Source: Enterobacter mori (GTDB lineage Bacteria; Pseudomonadota; Gammaproteobacteria; Enterobacterales; Enterobacteriaceae). Taken from it: 64,000 nt of DNA. Shown in pieces: positions 30,856-39,784 of this stretch. Position 1 is the first letter of the stretch. Every line of letters starts with the position of its first letter. The notes below the pieces were generated by a model that was given only the letters and a program-made list of their open reading frames with translations, did not search any database and was not told where the DNA came from. The stretch is from positions 434,001 through 498,000 of the forward strand of contig NZ_CP104285.1 in NCBI RefSeq assembly GCF_025244905.1. Reading direction: 5' to 3'. The position numbers and the translations under genes were made by a program.

Positions 30856-32358
30856 ATGACCACTGAACAACACCAGGAAATCCTCCGCACAGAGGGCTTG
30901 AGTAAATTCTTCCCCGGCGTGAAGGCGCTGGATAACGTCGATTTCAGCCTGCGTCGCGGCGAGATTCTGGCGCTGCTGGGCGAGAACGGGGCGGGGAAAT
31001 CGACGCTGATCAAAGCGCTGACCGGCGTGTATCACGCCGATCGCGGCACCATCTGGCTGGAAGGCCACGCCATTTCGCCCAAAAATACCGCCCATGCCCA
31101 ACAGCTGGGGATCGGGACGGTGTATCAGGAAGTAAATCTGCTGCCGAACATGTCGGTGGCGGATAACCTGTTTATTGGCCGTGAGCCACGCCGTTTTGGC
31201 CTGCTGCGCCGCAAAGAGATGGAAGCGCGGGCGACAAAACTGATGGAATCATACGGCTTCTCCCTCGACGTCCGCGAGCCGCTGAACCGCTTTTCCGTGG
31301 CGATGCAGCAGATCGTCGCCATCTGTCGGGCTATCGATCTCTCCGCAAAGGTGCTGATCCTCGACGAACCCACCGCCAGCCTTGATACCCAGGAAGTGGA
31401 AATGCTCTTTACCCTGATGCGCCAGCTGCGCGATCGGGGCGTGAGCCTGATCTTCGTGACGCACTTCCTCGATCAGGTGTATGAAGTGAGCGATCGTATC
31501 ACGGTACTGCGCAACGGCAGCTTTGTAGGGTGCCGCGAAACCCGTGAGCTGCCGCAGATTGAGCTGGTGAAAATGATGCTGGGCCGAGAGCTGGAAACCA
31601 ATGCCCTCCAGCGTGCAGGGCGCACGCTGCTCAGCGAGAAACCGGTCGCTGCGTTCAGTGATTACGGCAAAAAAGGGGTCATCTCACCGTTTAACCTTGA
31701 GGTTCGCCCCGGTGAGATTGTCGGCCTGGCGGGCCTGTTAGGCTCAGGCCGAACCGAAACCGCCGAGGTGATCTTCGGGATCAAGCCTGCCGACAGCGGC
31801 AGCGCGCTGATCAAGGGCAAACCCCAAACCCTGCGTTCGCCGCATCAGGCATCGTGTCTGGGCGTTGGCTTCTGCCCGGAAGATCGGAAAACGGACGGCA
31901 TCATTGCCGCCGCCTCAGTGCGGGAAAATATCATTCTGGCGCTGCAGGCCCAGCGCGGCTGGCTGCGTCCCATTCCGCGTAAAGAACAAAACGCCATTGC
32001 CGAGCGCTTTATCCGTCAGCTCGGTATTCGCACCCCGAGCGCGGAACAGCCCATTGAGTTTCTCTCCGGCGGTAACCAGCAGAAGGTTCTCCTCTCGCGC
32101 TGGCTGCTGACAAAACCGCAGTTCCTGATCCTCGACGAGCCGACGCGCGGCATTGATGTAGGCGCACACGCTGAAATTATTCGTCTGATCGAAACGCTGT
32201 GCGCGGACGGTCTGGCGCTGCTGGTCATTTCGTCCGAGCTTGAGGAACTGGTGGGTTATGCCGATCGCGTCATTATCATGCGCGATCGCAAGCAGGTGGC
32301 AGAGATCCCGCTGGATAAGTTGTCCGTTCCGGCAATCATGAATGCCATCGCGGCGTAA
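30856..32358 (+). CDS. ytfR: Galactofuranose ABC transporter ATPase
   Basis: YtfR is the fused double ATPase of the importer. The 500-residue product has two ABC modules; the first has Walker A GENGAGKST and Walker B VLILDEPTASLD with signature RFSVAMQQ, the second GLLGSGRTE, signature LSGGNQQK and Walker B FLILDEPTRGID. The degenerate first signature and second Walker A are usual for RbsA/YtfR-type proteins. The ATG at 30856 gives the E. coli length. Its ribosome site GAGGGGAGGA is formed by the end of the preceding repeat. Confidence 0.96.
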   Translation: MTTEQHQEILRTEGLSKFFPGVKALDNVDFSLRRGEILALLGENGAGKSTLIKALTGVYHADRGTIWLEGHAISPKNTAHAQQLGIGTVYQEVNLLPNMSVADNLFIGREPRRFGLLRRKEMEARATKLMESYGFSLDVREPLNRFSVAMQQIVAICRAIDLSAKVLILDEPTASLDTQEVEMLFTLMRQLRDRGVSLIFVTHFLDQVYEVSDRITVLRNGSFVGCRETRELPQIELVKMMLGRELETNALQRAGRTLLSEKPVAAFSDYGKKGVISPFNLEVRPGEIVGLAGLLGSGRTETAEVIFGIKPADSGSALIKGKPQTLRSPHQASCLGVGFCPEDRKTDGIIAAASVRENIILALQAQRGWLRPIPRKEQNAIAERFIRQLGIRTPSAEQPIEFLSGGNQQKVLLSRWLLTKPQFLILDEPTRGIDVGAHAEIIRLIETLCADGLALLVISSELEELVGYADRVIIMRDRKQVAEIPLDKLSVPAIMNAIAA

Positions 32359-32368
32359 GGAGCTAATC

Positions 32369-33394
32369 GTGATGCCCCGTTCACTTTCGCAAACCGGTGA
32401 GCCAAAGCGCCGCTTCAGCTGGCCGACCGGCACGCCGCAAATCGCGGCGCTGCTGGTGGTACTGCTGGTGGATAGCCTGGTCGCGCCGCATTTCTTCCAG
32501 GTAATCGTGCAGGATGGCCGCCTGTTTGGCAGTCCGATCGATATTTTAAACCGCGCCGCACCCGTCGCGCTGCTGGCGATTGGTATGACGCTGGTGATCG
32601 CCACCGGCGGGATTGACCTCTCCGTCGGCGCGGTCATGGCGATTGCCGGAGCCACCGCCGCCTCGATGACCGTCGCCGGGCATAGCCTGCCGGTGGTGCT
32701 GCTGGCCGCACTGGGCTCCGGGGTATTAGCCGGGCTCTGGAACGGTATTCTGGTAGCGGTTCTCAAAATTCAGCCCTTTGTTGCCACCCTGATCCTGATG
32801 GTGGCCGGGCGCGGCGTGGCGCAGCTGATCACCTCCGGGCAGATTGTCACCTTTAACTCCCCGAGCCTGGCGTGGCTCGGTAGCGGCAACCTTCTGTTCT
32901 TCCCGACGCCGGTGATTATTGCTCTGGTCACGTTAGTGGTGTTCTGGCTTTTGACCCGTAAAACGGCGCTCGGCATGTTTATTGAAGCGGTGGGGATCAA
33001 CATCCGCGCCGCGCGCAACGCCGGGGTCAACACCCGCTTGATGGTGATGCTGACCTACGTGCTGAGCGGCGTCTGCGCCGCCATTGCCGGGGTCATCGTC
33101 GCGGCGGATATTCGCGGGGCCGATGCTAACAACGCGGGGCTCTGGCTGGAGCTGGACGCGATCCTCGCGGTGGTGATCGGCGGTGGGTCGCTGATGGGCG
33201 GACGCTTTAACCTGCTGCTCTCGGTAGTGGGGGCGCTGATCATTCAGGGCATGAACACGGGCATCCTGCTCTCGGGATTTCAGCCGGAACTCAACCAGGT
33301 GGTGAAAGCGGTGGTCGTGCTCTGCGTGCTGATCGTCCAGTCGCCGCGCTTTGTCAGCATCATTAAGGGGATCCGTGGCCATGATAAAACGTAA
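32369..33394 (+). CDS. ytfT: Galactofuranose ABC transporter permease YtfT
   Basis: YtfT is one of two RbsC-type permeases of the importer. The 341-residue product has about nine membrane segments and the family motif ATGGIDLSVGAVMAIAGA. GTG at 32369, followed directly by ATG at 32372, is placed after TAAGGAGCTAATC; the GTG start gives the E. coli length, and the ATG one codon later is the alternative. It lies 10 bases after ytfR. Confidence 0.95.
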   Translation: MMPRSLSQTGEPKRRFSWPTGTPQIAALLVVLLVDSLVAPHFFQVIVQDGRLFGSPIDILNRAAPVALLAIGMTLVIATGGIDLSVGAVMAIAGATAASMTVAGHSLPVVLLAALGSGVLAGLWNGILVAVLKIQPFVATLILMVAGRGVAQLITSGQIVTFNSPSLAWLGSGNLLFFPTPVIIALVTLVVFWLLTRKTALGMFIEAVGINIRAARNAGVNTRLMVMLTYVLSGVCAAIAGVIVAADIRGADANNAGLWLELDAILAVVIGGGSLMGGRFNLLLSVVGALIIQGMNTGILLSGFQPELNQVVKAVVVLCVLIVQSPRFVSIIKGIRGHDKT

Positions 33395-34361
33395 TTTGCC
33401 GTTAATGATCACGCTGGGCGTGTTTGTGCTGGGGTATCTCTACTGCCTCACCCAATTTCCTGGTTTCGCCTCCACGCGTGTGATTTGCAACATTCTGACG
33501 GATAACGCCTTTTTAGGTATCATCGCCGTCGGGATGACCTTTGTGATCCTCTCCGGTGGGATCGATCTTTCCGTCGGCTCGGTGATCGCGTTTACGGGCG
33601 TTTTCCTCGCGAAGGCCATTGGGTTCTGGGGCATCTCTCCGCTGGTGGCATTCCCGCTGGTGCTGGCGATGGGCTGCGCGTTTGGTGCCTTTATGGGGCT
33701 GCTGATCGACGCGCTGAAAATTCCTGCCTTTATCATCACCCTCGCCGGGATGTTCTTCCTGCGCGGCGTGAGCTATCTGGTGTCGGAAGAGTCAATTCCG
33801 ATTAACCATCCCATCTACGACACGCTCTCCAGCCTGGCGTGGAAAATCCCCGGCGGCGGCCGCCTGAGCGCGATGGGGCTGCTGATGCTGGGCGTGGTGG
33901 TGATTGGCATCTTCCTCGCCCATCGTACCCGGTTCGGCAATCAGGTTTACGCCATTGGCGGCAGCGCCACCTCGGCAAACCTGATGGGCATTTCGACCCG
34001 CAGCACTACCATCCGCATCTATATGCTTTCAACGGGGCTGGCAACGCTGGCGGGTATCGTCTTCTCTGTGTATACCCAGGCCGGTTACGCACTGGCGGGC
34101 GTGGGTGTTGAGCTGGATGCCATCGCCTCGGTGGTGATTGGCGGTACGCTGCTGAGTGGCGGGGTGGGAACGGTGCTGGGCACGCTGTTCGGCGTGGCGA
34201 TCCAGGGGCTGATTCAGACCTACATTAACTTCGACGGCACGCTCAGCTCGTGGTGGACCAAGATCGCCATCGGCATTTTGCTGTTTATTTTTATTGCCCT
34301 GCAGCGCGGTCTGACGGTGCTCTGGGAGAATCGTCAGAGTTCGCCTGTAACACGTGTATAA
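33381..34361 (+). CDS. yjfF: Galactofuranose ABC transporter permease YjfF
   Basis: YjfF is the second RbsC-type permease (LSGGIDLSVGSVIAFTG motif) and pairs with YtfT. The ATG at 33381 overlaps the end of ytfT by 14 bases and gives 326 residues (E. coli 331). Its stop codon at 34359-34361 is part of the sigma-28 promoter of the next gene. Confidence 0.95.
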   Translation: MIKRNLPLMITLGVFVLGYLYCLTQFPGFASTRVICNILTDNAFLGIIAVGMTFVILSGGIDLSVGSVIAFTGVFLAKAIGFWGISPLVAFPLVLAMGCAFGAFMGLLIDALKIPAFIITLAGMFFLRGVSYLVSEESIPINHPIYDTLSSLAWKIPGGGRLSAMGLLMLGVVVIGIFLAHRTRFGNQVYAIGGSATSANLMGISTRSTTIRIYMLSTGLATLAGIVFSVYTQAGYALAGVGVELDAIASVVIGGTLLSGGVGTVLGTLFGVAIQGLIQTYINFDGTLSSWWTKIAIGILLFIFIALQRGLTVLWENRQSSPVTRV

Positions 34362-34385
34362 ATATTCTCCGGTAGCGGCCGATAA
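34359..34385 (+). promoter_or_regulatory. Sigma-28 (FliA) promoter of the chemoreceptor at 34430
   Basis: TAAA (34359-34362), 15 bases, then GCCGATAA (34378-34385) is a perfect flagellar class 3 consensus. The TAAA box contains the yjfF stop codon. Confidence 0.9.
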
Positions 34386-34429
34386 CCTTTTTTTCTGTCC
34401 AGAAATATCTCGCTACCGGAAATAACATC

Positions 34430-36001
34430 ATGCTGAAAACGCTATCGATTCGTACCGGCTTGCTCTCTTTACTGGCCGTTATGACCCTTCTGCTGCTGAT
34501 TGTCAGCGGCATCGGTATTTATGCCCTTACACAAAGTTCTTCTTCACTCCAGCGCATCAACCACCTTCAGGGTGAGCAGATGGTGCAGCTTAATTCTGGC
34601 TATACGCTGATCCTGCGCGCGCGCAATGAGGCGGGCCAGGCCGTCCGAATGATGGAAATTGGTCTGCTGGACGATGCATCCAAATCGGTAAAAAACATCA
34701 ATCAGGAAATTGCCCAGGCGCAGAAAACGCTGAAAGCCGTGATCGACGGCGGTGTGGCTGACGGGCAGGGACAAAAGCTGCTGGATAACGTAGCTGCGAG
34801 TCTGGCGGCGTATACCCGGCAGGGCATCAACCCGATGCTGAAAGCCCTGAACGACCAGAGCGCGGACGGTTACTACGACCTGATTGAGAACGCGCTGATT
34901 CCGGTGGCTAACAAGTTTGATAACGATATGCAGGCTTTCCAGGCGTGGAGCGAAGCGCGTGGCAAAGCGGAAGTCAGCGCCGTGCAGTCGAGCAAAACCC
35001 GCGTCCTGATCCTTATCGTTGTCGCCGCGCTGCTGACGGCAGGCATTATCGTCCTCGCGTGGCTGGTGCTGCGCCATATGCTGCTGAAGCCGCTTTCGGC
35101 TTCCATTGCTCAGCTTGAACATGTCGCGGCAGGGGATTTAACCCACACGCTGGAACACACGGCCAGCCAGGAATTTAACCGGCTCAACGCAGCCATTGAA
35201 ACGATGCGCCAGTCGCTGATGGGATCGGTTCTGCGGGTGCGCGATGCCAGCTCGCAAATCGATACGGGCAGCCGCGAGCTGACGGCGGGGAACATGGATC
35301 TTGCCCAGCGCACGGAATCCACCGCCACGTCGCTGGAGCAAACGGCGGCCAGCATGGAAGAGATCACCGCCACGGTGAAACTCAACGCGGATAATGCAGA
35401 GCAGGCGCACCAGCTGGCGAAGTCCGTCTCCGACACGGCTGACCACGGCAGCGAAATGGTCTGCTACGTGATTGAAAAAATGCGCGATATCTCCGGCAGC
35501 TCGGCGCGCATCGCCGATATCCTGAGCGTGATTGACGGTATTGCCTTCCAGACCAACATTCTGGCGTTGAACGCCTCCGTTGAAGCCGCGCGCGCGGGCG
35601 AACAGGGGCGGGGTTTTGCCGTCGTCGCGGGAGAAGTGCGAAACCTGGCCAGCCGCAGTGCCGACGCGGCGAAAGAGATCCGATCTCTTATCAGCGATTC
35701 GCAGACCCACGTGAATGAGGGGAGCGAGCTGGCACAGCAGGCCGGTGAAACGATGGATGAGATCGCAACAGAAGTGCTGCGGATGACCAAACTGATGCGT
35801 GAAATTGCGACCGCGTCTCAGGAGCAGAGTCGCGGCATTGAGCAGGTGAATATCGCGGTGAACCAGATGGACGAAACGGCGCAGCAAAATGCGGCGCTGG
35901 TACAGCAGTCATCCGCCGCGACACGCTCGCTGGAAGAGCAGTCGCGCGAACTGATGGAAGCCATGTCCTCGTTTAAGCTGACGGCCCAGACTGCTGCATA
36001 A
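34430..36001 (+). CDS. Methyl-accepting chemotaxis protein without CheR-docking tail
   Basis: The 523-residue receptor has membrane segments near residues 11-32 and 190-212, a periplasmic four-helix domain (Tar_ligand-like), a HAMP domain and the signalling tip [20 protein letters not shown]. It ends SFKLTAQTAA and so lacks the NWETF-type pentapeptide, as low-abundance receptors such as Trg and Tap do. It lies right after the furanose importer, which suggests, but does not prove, a sugar-related ligand through YtfQ. E. coli has no gene here. Confidence 0.93.
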   Translation: MLKTLSIRTGLLSLLAVMTLLLLIVSGIGIYALTQSSSSLQRINHLQGEQMVQLNSGYTLILRARNEAGQAVRMMEIGLLDDASKSVKNINQEIAQAQKTLKAVIDGGVADGQGQKLLDNVAASLAAYTRQGINPMLKALNDQSADGYYDLIENALIPVANKFDNDMQAFQAWSEARGKAEVSAVQSSKTRVLILIVVAALLTAGIIVLAWLVLRHMLLKPLSASIAQLEHVAAGDLTHTLEHTASQEFNRLNAAIETMRQSLMGSVLRVRDASSQIDTGSRELTAGNMDLAQRTESTATSLEQTAASMEEITATVKLNADNAEQAHQLAKSVSDTADHGSEMVCYVIEKMRDISGSSARIADILSVIDGIAFQTNILALNASVEAARAGEQGRGFAVVAGEVRNLASRSADAAKEIRSLISDSQTHVNEGSELAQQAGETMDEIATEVLRMTKLMREIATASQEQSRGIEQVNIAVNQMDETAQQNAALVQQSSAATRSLEEQSRELMEAMSSFKLTAQTAA

Positions 36002-36329
36002 TCATATTCACCCCTGGTACGTGCTGTGCCAGGGTTTTATTTGTCGATGAATTTAACGCATTAATATTATCGTGAATATTCCCCATTAATATTTCCAGCG
36101 CGCTGGTTAACGCTAACGCTTTTTCAGTGGGTTCAAGATATAAACCTTTACGGTAAAACAGTGGCTCATCAAAAAGTTGATTAAAGCGTTTCAGCGCCAG
36201 GCTTACCGCTGGACGGGACATGTCCAGGCGCACAGAGGCTTTCGCCATGCTGCCGCAACGAACAATTTCAATAAAGACAGGAATAAGATTTAAATCGATG
36301 CCGGTATTGGCACGAGAATAGTTTTTCAT
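35973..36329 (-). pseudogene. Truncated LysR-type regulator (DNA-binding part only)
   Basis: The 118-residue frame (start MKNYSRANTGIDLNLIPVF at 36329) has a full LysR helix-turn-helix and linker: GSMAKASVRLDMSRPAVSLA, then DEPLFYRKGLYLEPTEKALA, resembling the LeuO type. The effector-binding domain of about 200 residues is missing. The frame ends inside the convergent chemoreceptor gene, overlapping it by 29 bases and including its terminator. It is either a decayed gene or a stand-alone DNA-binding protein. Base composition looks more AT-rich than the neighbours. The in-frame ATG at 36359 is an alternative start. Confidence 0.65.
36012..36038 (+). terminator. Intrinsic terminator after the second chemoreceptor
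   Basis: CCCTGGTAC-gtgct-GTGCCAGGG is followed by TTTT, 10 bases past the stop. It lies inside the 3' end of the convergent LysR-type reading frame. Confidence 0.8.
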
Positions 36330-36443
36330 CGCGAATATGCTCCAGGAAATAATTGTCAAACTGTTATGGAAATAATGCAGGAGCAGGGATGAAGATTAAA
36401 GCGTCTTTTTTATAAACACTTATACGGTAAATTATATAAATGA

Positions 36444-36467
36444 CTGGGAAGCCTGGCGGCTTCCCAG
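36444..36467 (-). terminator. Hairpin after fbp
   Basis: CTGGGAAGCC-tggc-GGCTTCCCAG is a 10-base perfect stem 10 bases past the fbp stop; the following minus-strand sequence is T-rich but broken. Confidence 0.7.
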
Positions 36468-36477
36468 GAGAAAGGGG

Positions 36478-37476
36478 TTACGCGTCCGGATACTCACGGA
36501 TGAAACGTTCAACGTCTTCAACCATGTGGTTGTTGCCGACGAAGAACGAACGGCGCTGGTGCAGGCTTTCCGGCACGATGTCCAGAATACGCTCTTTACC
36601 GTCGCTCGCCTTGCCGCCCGCCTGTTCAGCGAGGAACGCCATCGGGTTGCATTCGTACAGCAGACGCAGCTTCCCGTCCGGGTGGCTGGCGGTGCTTGGA
36701 TAGAGGTAAATGCCGCCCTTCAGCAGGTTGCGGTGGAAGTCAGCGACCAGAGAACCGATATAGCGGGAGGTGTACGGGCGCTGGGTGGCTTTATCTTCTT
36801 CCTGGCAGAATTTGATGTACTTCTTCACGCCGCTCGGGAATCTGATGTAGTTGCCTTCGTTGATGGAATAAGTGTTGCCCTTCTCCGGGAAGCGCATACG
36901 TTCCTGGCTCAGGCAGAACACGCCCAGTGAAGGATCGTACGTGAAGGCGTGAACCCCGCACCCGGTGGTATACACCAGCATGGTGGACGAACCATACACC
37001 ACATAGCCCGCAGCAACCTGGTTGCTGCCCGGCTGGAGGAAATCTTCTTCGGTGACCGGCGAGCCAACAGGCGTCACGCGGCGGTAGATGGAGAAAATGG
37101 TGCCGACAGAAACGTTAACGTCGATGTTGGAGGATCCATCCAGCGGATCCATCAGAACAACGTATTTCGCGTGTTCGCATCCTTCGAAAACAACAATTTC
37201 ATCTTCTTCTTCGGAGGCGATACCCGCAACGATGTCGCGCGCGCGCAGTGCAGCTTTCAGTTTTTCATTTGCGAACAGGTCGAGTTTCTGTTGCACCTCA
37301 CCCTGAACGTTCTCGGCACCGCTGGCACCCAGGATATCGACCAGACCGGCCTTGTTGATATCACGGTGGATGATCTTAGCGCCCAGCTTTATTGCCGACA
37401 GCAAAGCAGTGAGTTCACCGGTAGCATGAGAAAACTCGTGCTGCTTTTCGACAATAAATTCACCTAACGTTTTCAT
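36478..37476 (-). CDS. fbp: Fructose-1,6-bisphosphatase class 1
   Basis: Fbp removes the 1-phosphate of fructose 1,6-bisphosphate in gluconeogenesis. The 332-residue protein shows the Mg site ASEEEDE and [13 protein letters not shown] and the substrate/AMP-related C-terminal [20 protein letters not shown] motif. Length equals E. coli. It is divergent from mpl across a 198-base gap. Confidence 0.98.
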   Translation of the reverse strand: MKTLGEFIVEKQHEFSHATGELTALLSAIKLGAKIIHRDINKAGLVDILGASGAENVQGEVQQKLDLFANEKLKAALRARDIVAGIASEEEDEIVVFEGCEHAKYVVLMDPLDGSSNIDVNVSVGTIFSIYRRVTPVGSPVTEEDFLQPGSNQVAAGYVVYGSSTMLVYTTGCGVHAFTYDPSLGVFCLSQERMRFPEKGNTYSINEGNYIRFPSGVKKYIKFCQEEDKATQRPYTSRYIGSLVADFHRNLLKGGIYLYPSTASHPDGKLRLLYECNPMAFLAEQAGGKASDGKERILDIVPESLHQRRSFFVGNNHMVEDVERFIREYPDA

Positions 37477-37674
37477 AACACTTTCCCTGCATCTTATGTG
37501 AGTAGAGCGATTGTATGTTCAACAAAACGACTAAAGCCCAACAATCTTAACAAATATTCAAATAGTAGCGCAGTGGTGAATCGCGCCAGCAAAATACGGA
37601 TTTACCTGAAATGCGTTTCACAGCCGCTAACATGTGAGTAAAATGTGCGCCACATTGAAGAAGGATAGTGACGT

Positions 37675-39048
37675 ATGCGCATTCATATATTGGGGATTTG
37701 TGGCACTTTCATGGGCGGACTGGCAATGCTGGCGCGCTCACTGGGCCATGAAGTAACAGGTTCGGACGCCAATGTGTATCCGCCGATGAGCACGCTTCTG
37801 GAGAAGCAGGGCATCTCTCTGATTCAGGGATACGATGCCAGCCAGCTGGACCCGCAGCCGGACCTGGTCATCATTGGCAACGCCATGACCCGTGGTAACC
37901 CATGTGTTGAAGCGGTGCTGGAACGCAATATTCCGTTTATGTCTGGCCCACAGTGGCTGCATGACTTCGTGCTGCGTGACCGCTGGGTTGTTGCCGTTGC
38001 CGGTACCCACGGCAAAACGACCACCGCCGGAATGGCGACCTGGATCCTCGAAGCCTGCGGCTATAAGCCGGGCTTTGTGATTGGCGGCGTACCGGGCAAC
38101 TTCGACGTTTCTGCGCGTCTGGGTGACAGCCCGTTCTTTGTGATCGAAGCCGACGAATACGACTGCGCGTTCTTCGACAAGCGTTCCAAGTTTGTGCATT
38201 ACTGCCCGCGCACGCTGATCCTCAACAACCTTGAGTTCGATCACGCGGATATCTTTGACGACCTGAAAGCGATCCAGAAACAGTTCCACCACCTGGTGCG
38301 CATTGTTCCGGGCCAGGGCCGCATCATCCTGCCGGAGAACGACATCAACCTGAAGCAGACCCTGGCGATGGGCTGCTGGAGCGAGCAGGAGCTGGTGGGC
38401 GAACAGGGTCACTGGCAGGCGAAGAAACTCAACGCCGATGCCTCCGAGTGGGAAGTGCTGCTCGACGGTGAAAAAGTGGGTGAGGTGAAGTGGGGCCTGG
38501 TGGGCGAGCACAACATGCATAATGGCCTGATGGCCATTGCTGCGGCGCGCCACGTGGGCGTTCTGCCTGCTGATGCGGCCAATGCGCTGGGCTCGTTCAT
38601 TAACGCCCGTCGCCGTCTGGAACTGCGCGGCGAAGCGAATGGCGTGACGGTGTATGACGATTTCGCGCATCACCCGACGGCCATTCTGGCAACGCTTGCA
38701 GCGTTACGCGGCAAGGTTGGCGGCACCGCGCGCATTCTGGCCGTGCTGGAACCGCGCTCGAACACCATGAAGATGGGCATCTGCAAAGATGACCTCGCGC
38801 CGTCGTTAGGACGTGCCGATGAAGTCTTCCTCCTGCAGCCGCAGCATATTCCGTGGCAGGTGGCCGAAGTGGCCGACGCCTGCATTCAGCCTGCGCACTG
38901 GAGTGCGGACGTGGATGTCTTAGCGGATATGGTGGTGAAAGCCGCACAGCCTGGCGATCATATTCTGGTGATGAGCAACGGCGGTTTTGGTGGGATCCAT
39001 CAGAAGCTGCTGGACGGTCTGGCGAAGAAAGCCGCGGCCGCAGAGTAA
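37675..39048 (+). CDS. mpl: UDP-N-acetylmuramate:tripeptide ligase Mpl
   Basis: Mpl recycles cell-wall tripeptide by ligating L-Ala-gamma-D-Glu-meso-Dap to UDP-MurNAc. The 457-residue Mur-ligase-family protein starts with a Rossmann segment (HILGICGTFMGGLAMLARS), then the ATP loop AVAGTHGKTTTAGM (about residue 106) and the C-terminal domain ligand DDFAHHPTAI. Length equals E. coli. A repeat pair follows. Confidence 0.97.
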   Translation: MRIHILGICGTFMGGLAMLARSLGHEVTGSDANVYPPMSTLLEKQGISLIQGYDASQLDPQPDLVIIGNAMTRGNPCVEAVLERNIPFMSGPQWLHDFVLRDRWVVAVAGTHGKTTTAGMATWILEACGYKPGFVIGGVPGNFDVSARLGDSPFFVIEADEYDCAFFDKRSKFVHYCPRTLILNNLEFDHADIFDDLKAIQKQFHHLVRIVPGQGRIILPENDINLKQTLAMGCWSEQELVGEQGHWQAKKLNADASEWEVLLDGEKVGEVKWGLVGEHNMHNGLMAIAAARHVGVLPADAANALGSFINARRRLELRGEANGVTVYDDFAHHPTAILATLAALRGKVGGTARILAVLEPRSNTMKMGICKDDLAPSLGRADEVFLLQPQHIPWQVAEVADACIQPAHWSADVDVLADMVVKAAQPGDHILVMSNGGFGGIHQKLLDGLAKKAAAAE

Positions 39049-39049
39049 T

Positions 39050-39131
39050 CCCCTCACCCCAGCCCTCTCCCCATAGGGGAGAGGGTGTTCAATTTCCCTC
39101 TCCCCTATGGGGAGAGGGTCAGGGTGAGGGG
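39050..39131. repeat. Paired CCCTCTCCCC-family repeat between mpl and darP
   Basis: CCCCTCACCCC with hairpin CCCTCTCCCCataGGGGAGAGGG is mirrored by a second copy ending GGGTGAGGGG. It fills the space between convergent mpl and darP. Confidence 0.85.
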
Positions 39132-39137
39132 AACAGA

Positions 39138-39689
39138 TTACTCGTCGTTCTCAGACAGCTCGCGCAGATACTGGAAAATCAGACGCGCGGACTTCGGCGG
39201 TTTATTCCCTTCTTTCTCTTTCTTCGCATTGCGGATCAAAGAACGCAGCTGCTGGCGGTCGGCATCCGGCCACAGGTTCAGCACTTCCGGTACGGCGTCA
39301 TCACCTTGTTCAATCAGACGATCGCGGATCTGCTCAAGCTTATGGAAAAACGCAACCTGCTGGTTGTGACGGTTTTTCAGCTTGTCCAGTGCCTGGCGGA
39401 TCGGATCGACGTCGCGCTGACGCAGCATTTTCCCGATAAGCTGAAGCTGGCGACGACGGCCTTCTTTCTTGATTTTCTGTGCCAGTTCAATGGCATCACG
39501 CAGATCCTGGTCGAGCGGGATCTTATCCAGCGCGTTTTTACCCAGTTCTACCATTTCTGCGCCAAGCTGTTTTAACTCTTCGGCGTCACGCTTAATTTCA
39601 CTTTTACTGACCCAGATGATCTCATCATCTTCGTCTTCGATGTCATCACCGGGAACGTCGTCGAGCCAGTCTTCGGGCTGCTTAGTCAT
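39138..39689 (-). CDS. darP: 50S ribosome biogenesis factor DarP (YjgA)
   Basis: DarP (formerly YjgA, DUF615) helps late 50S subunit assembly. The 183-residue product has an acidic N-terminus ([15 protein letters not shown]) and the family core VWVSK-like [13 protein letters not shown] and RQHNQ-type basic helix. Length equals E. coli. It is divergent from pmbA. Confidence 0.95.
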   Translation of the reverse strand: MTKQPEDWLDDVPGDDIEDEDDEIIWVSKSEIKRDAEELKQLGAEMVELGKNALDKIPLDQDLRDAIELAQKIKKEGRRRQLQLIGKMLRQRDVDPIRQALDKLKNRHNQQVAFFHKLEQIRDRLIEQGDDAVPEVLNLWPDADRQQLRSLIRNAKKEKEGNKPPKSARLIFQYLRELSENDE

Positions 39690-39784
39690 GTCAGGCTCCT
39701 TAAAAAAAGAGGCTAATGTTACCAGTTAAGACGCGCACTGAAAAACGGTTCTCTGTTAGACTTCAGATAACTCTCTCTTACAGT

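Noticed and set aside
37738..38673. 311-codon minus-strand frame opposite mpl
   Set aside because: Antisense shadow of a well conserved gene with no recognisable domain.
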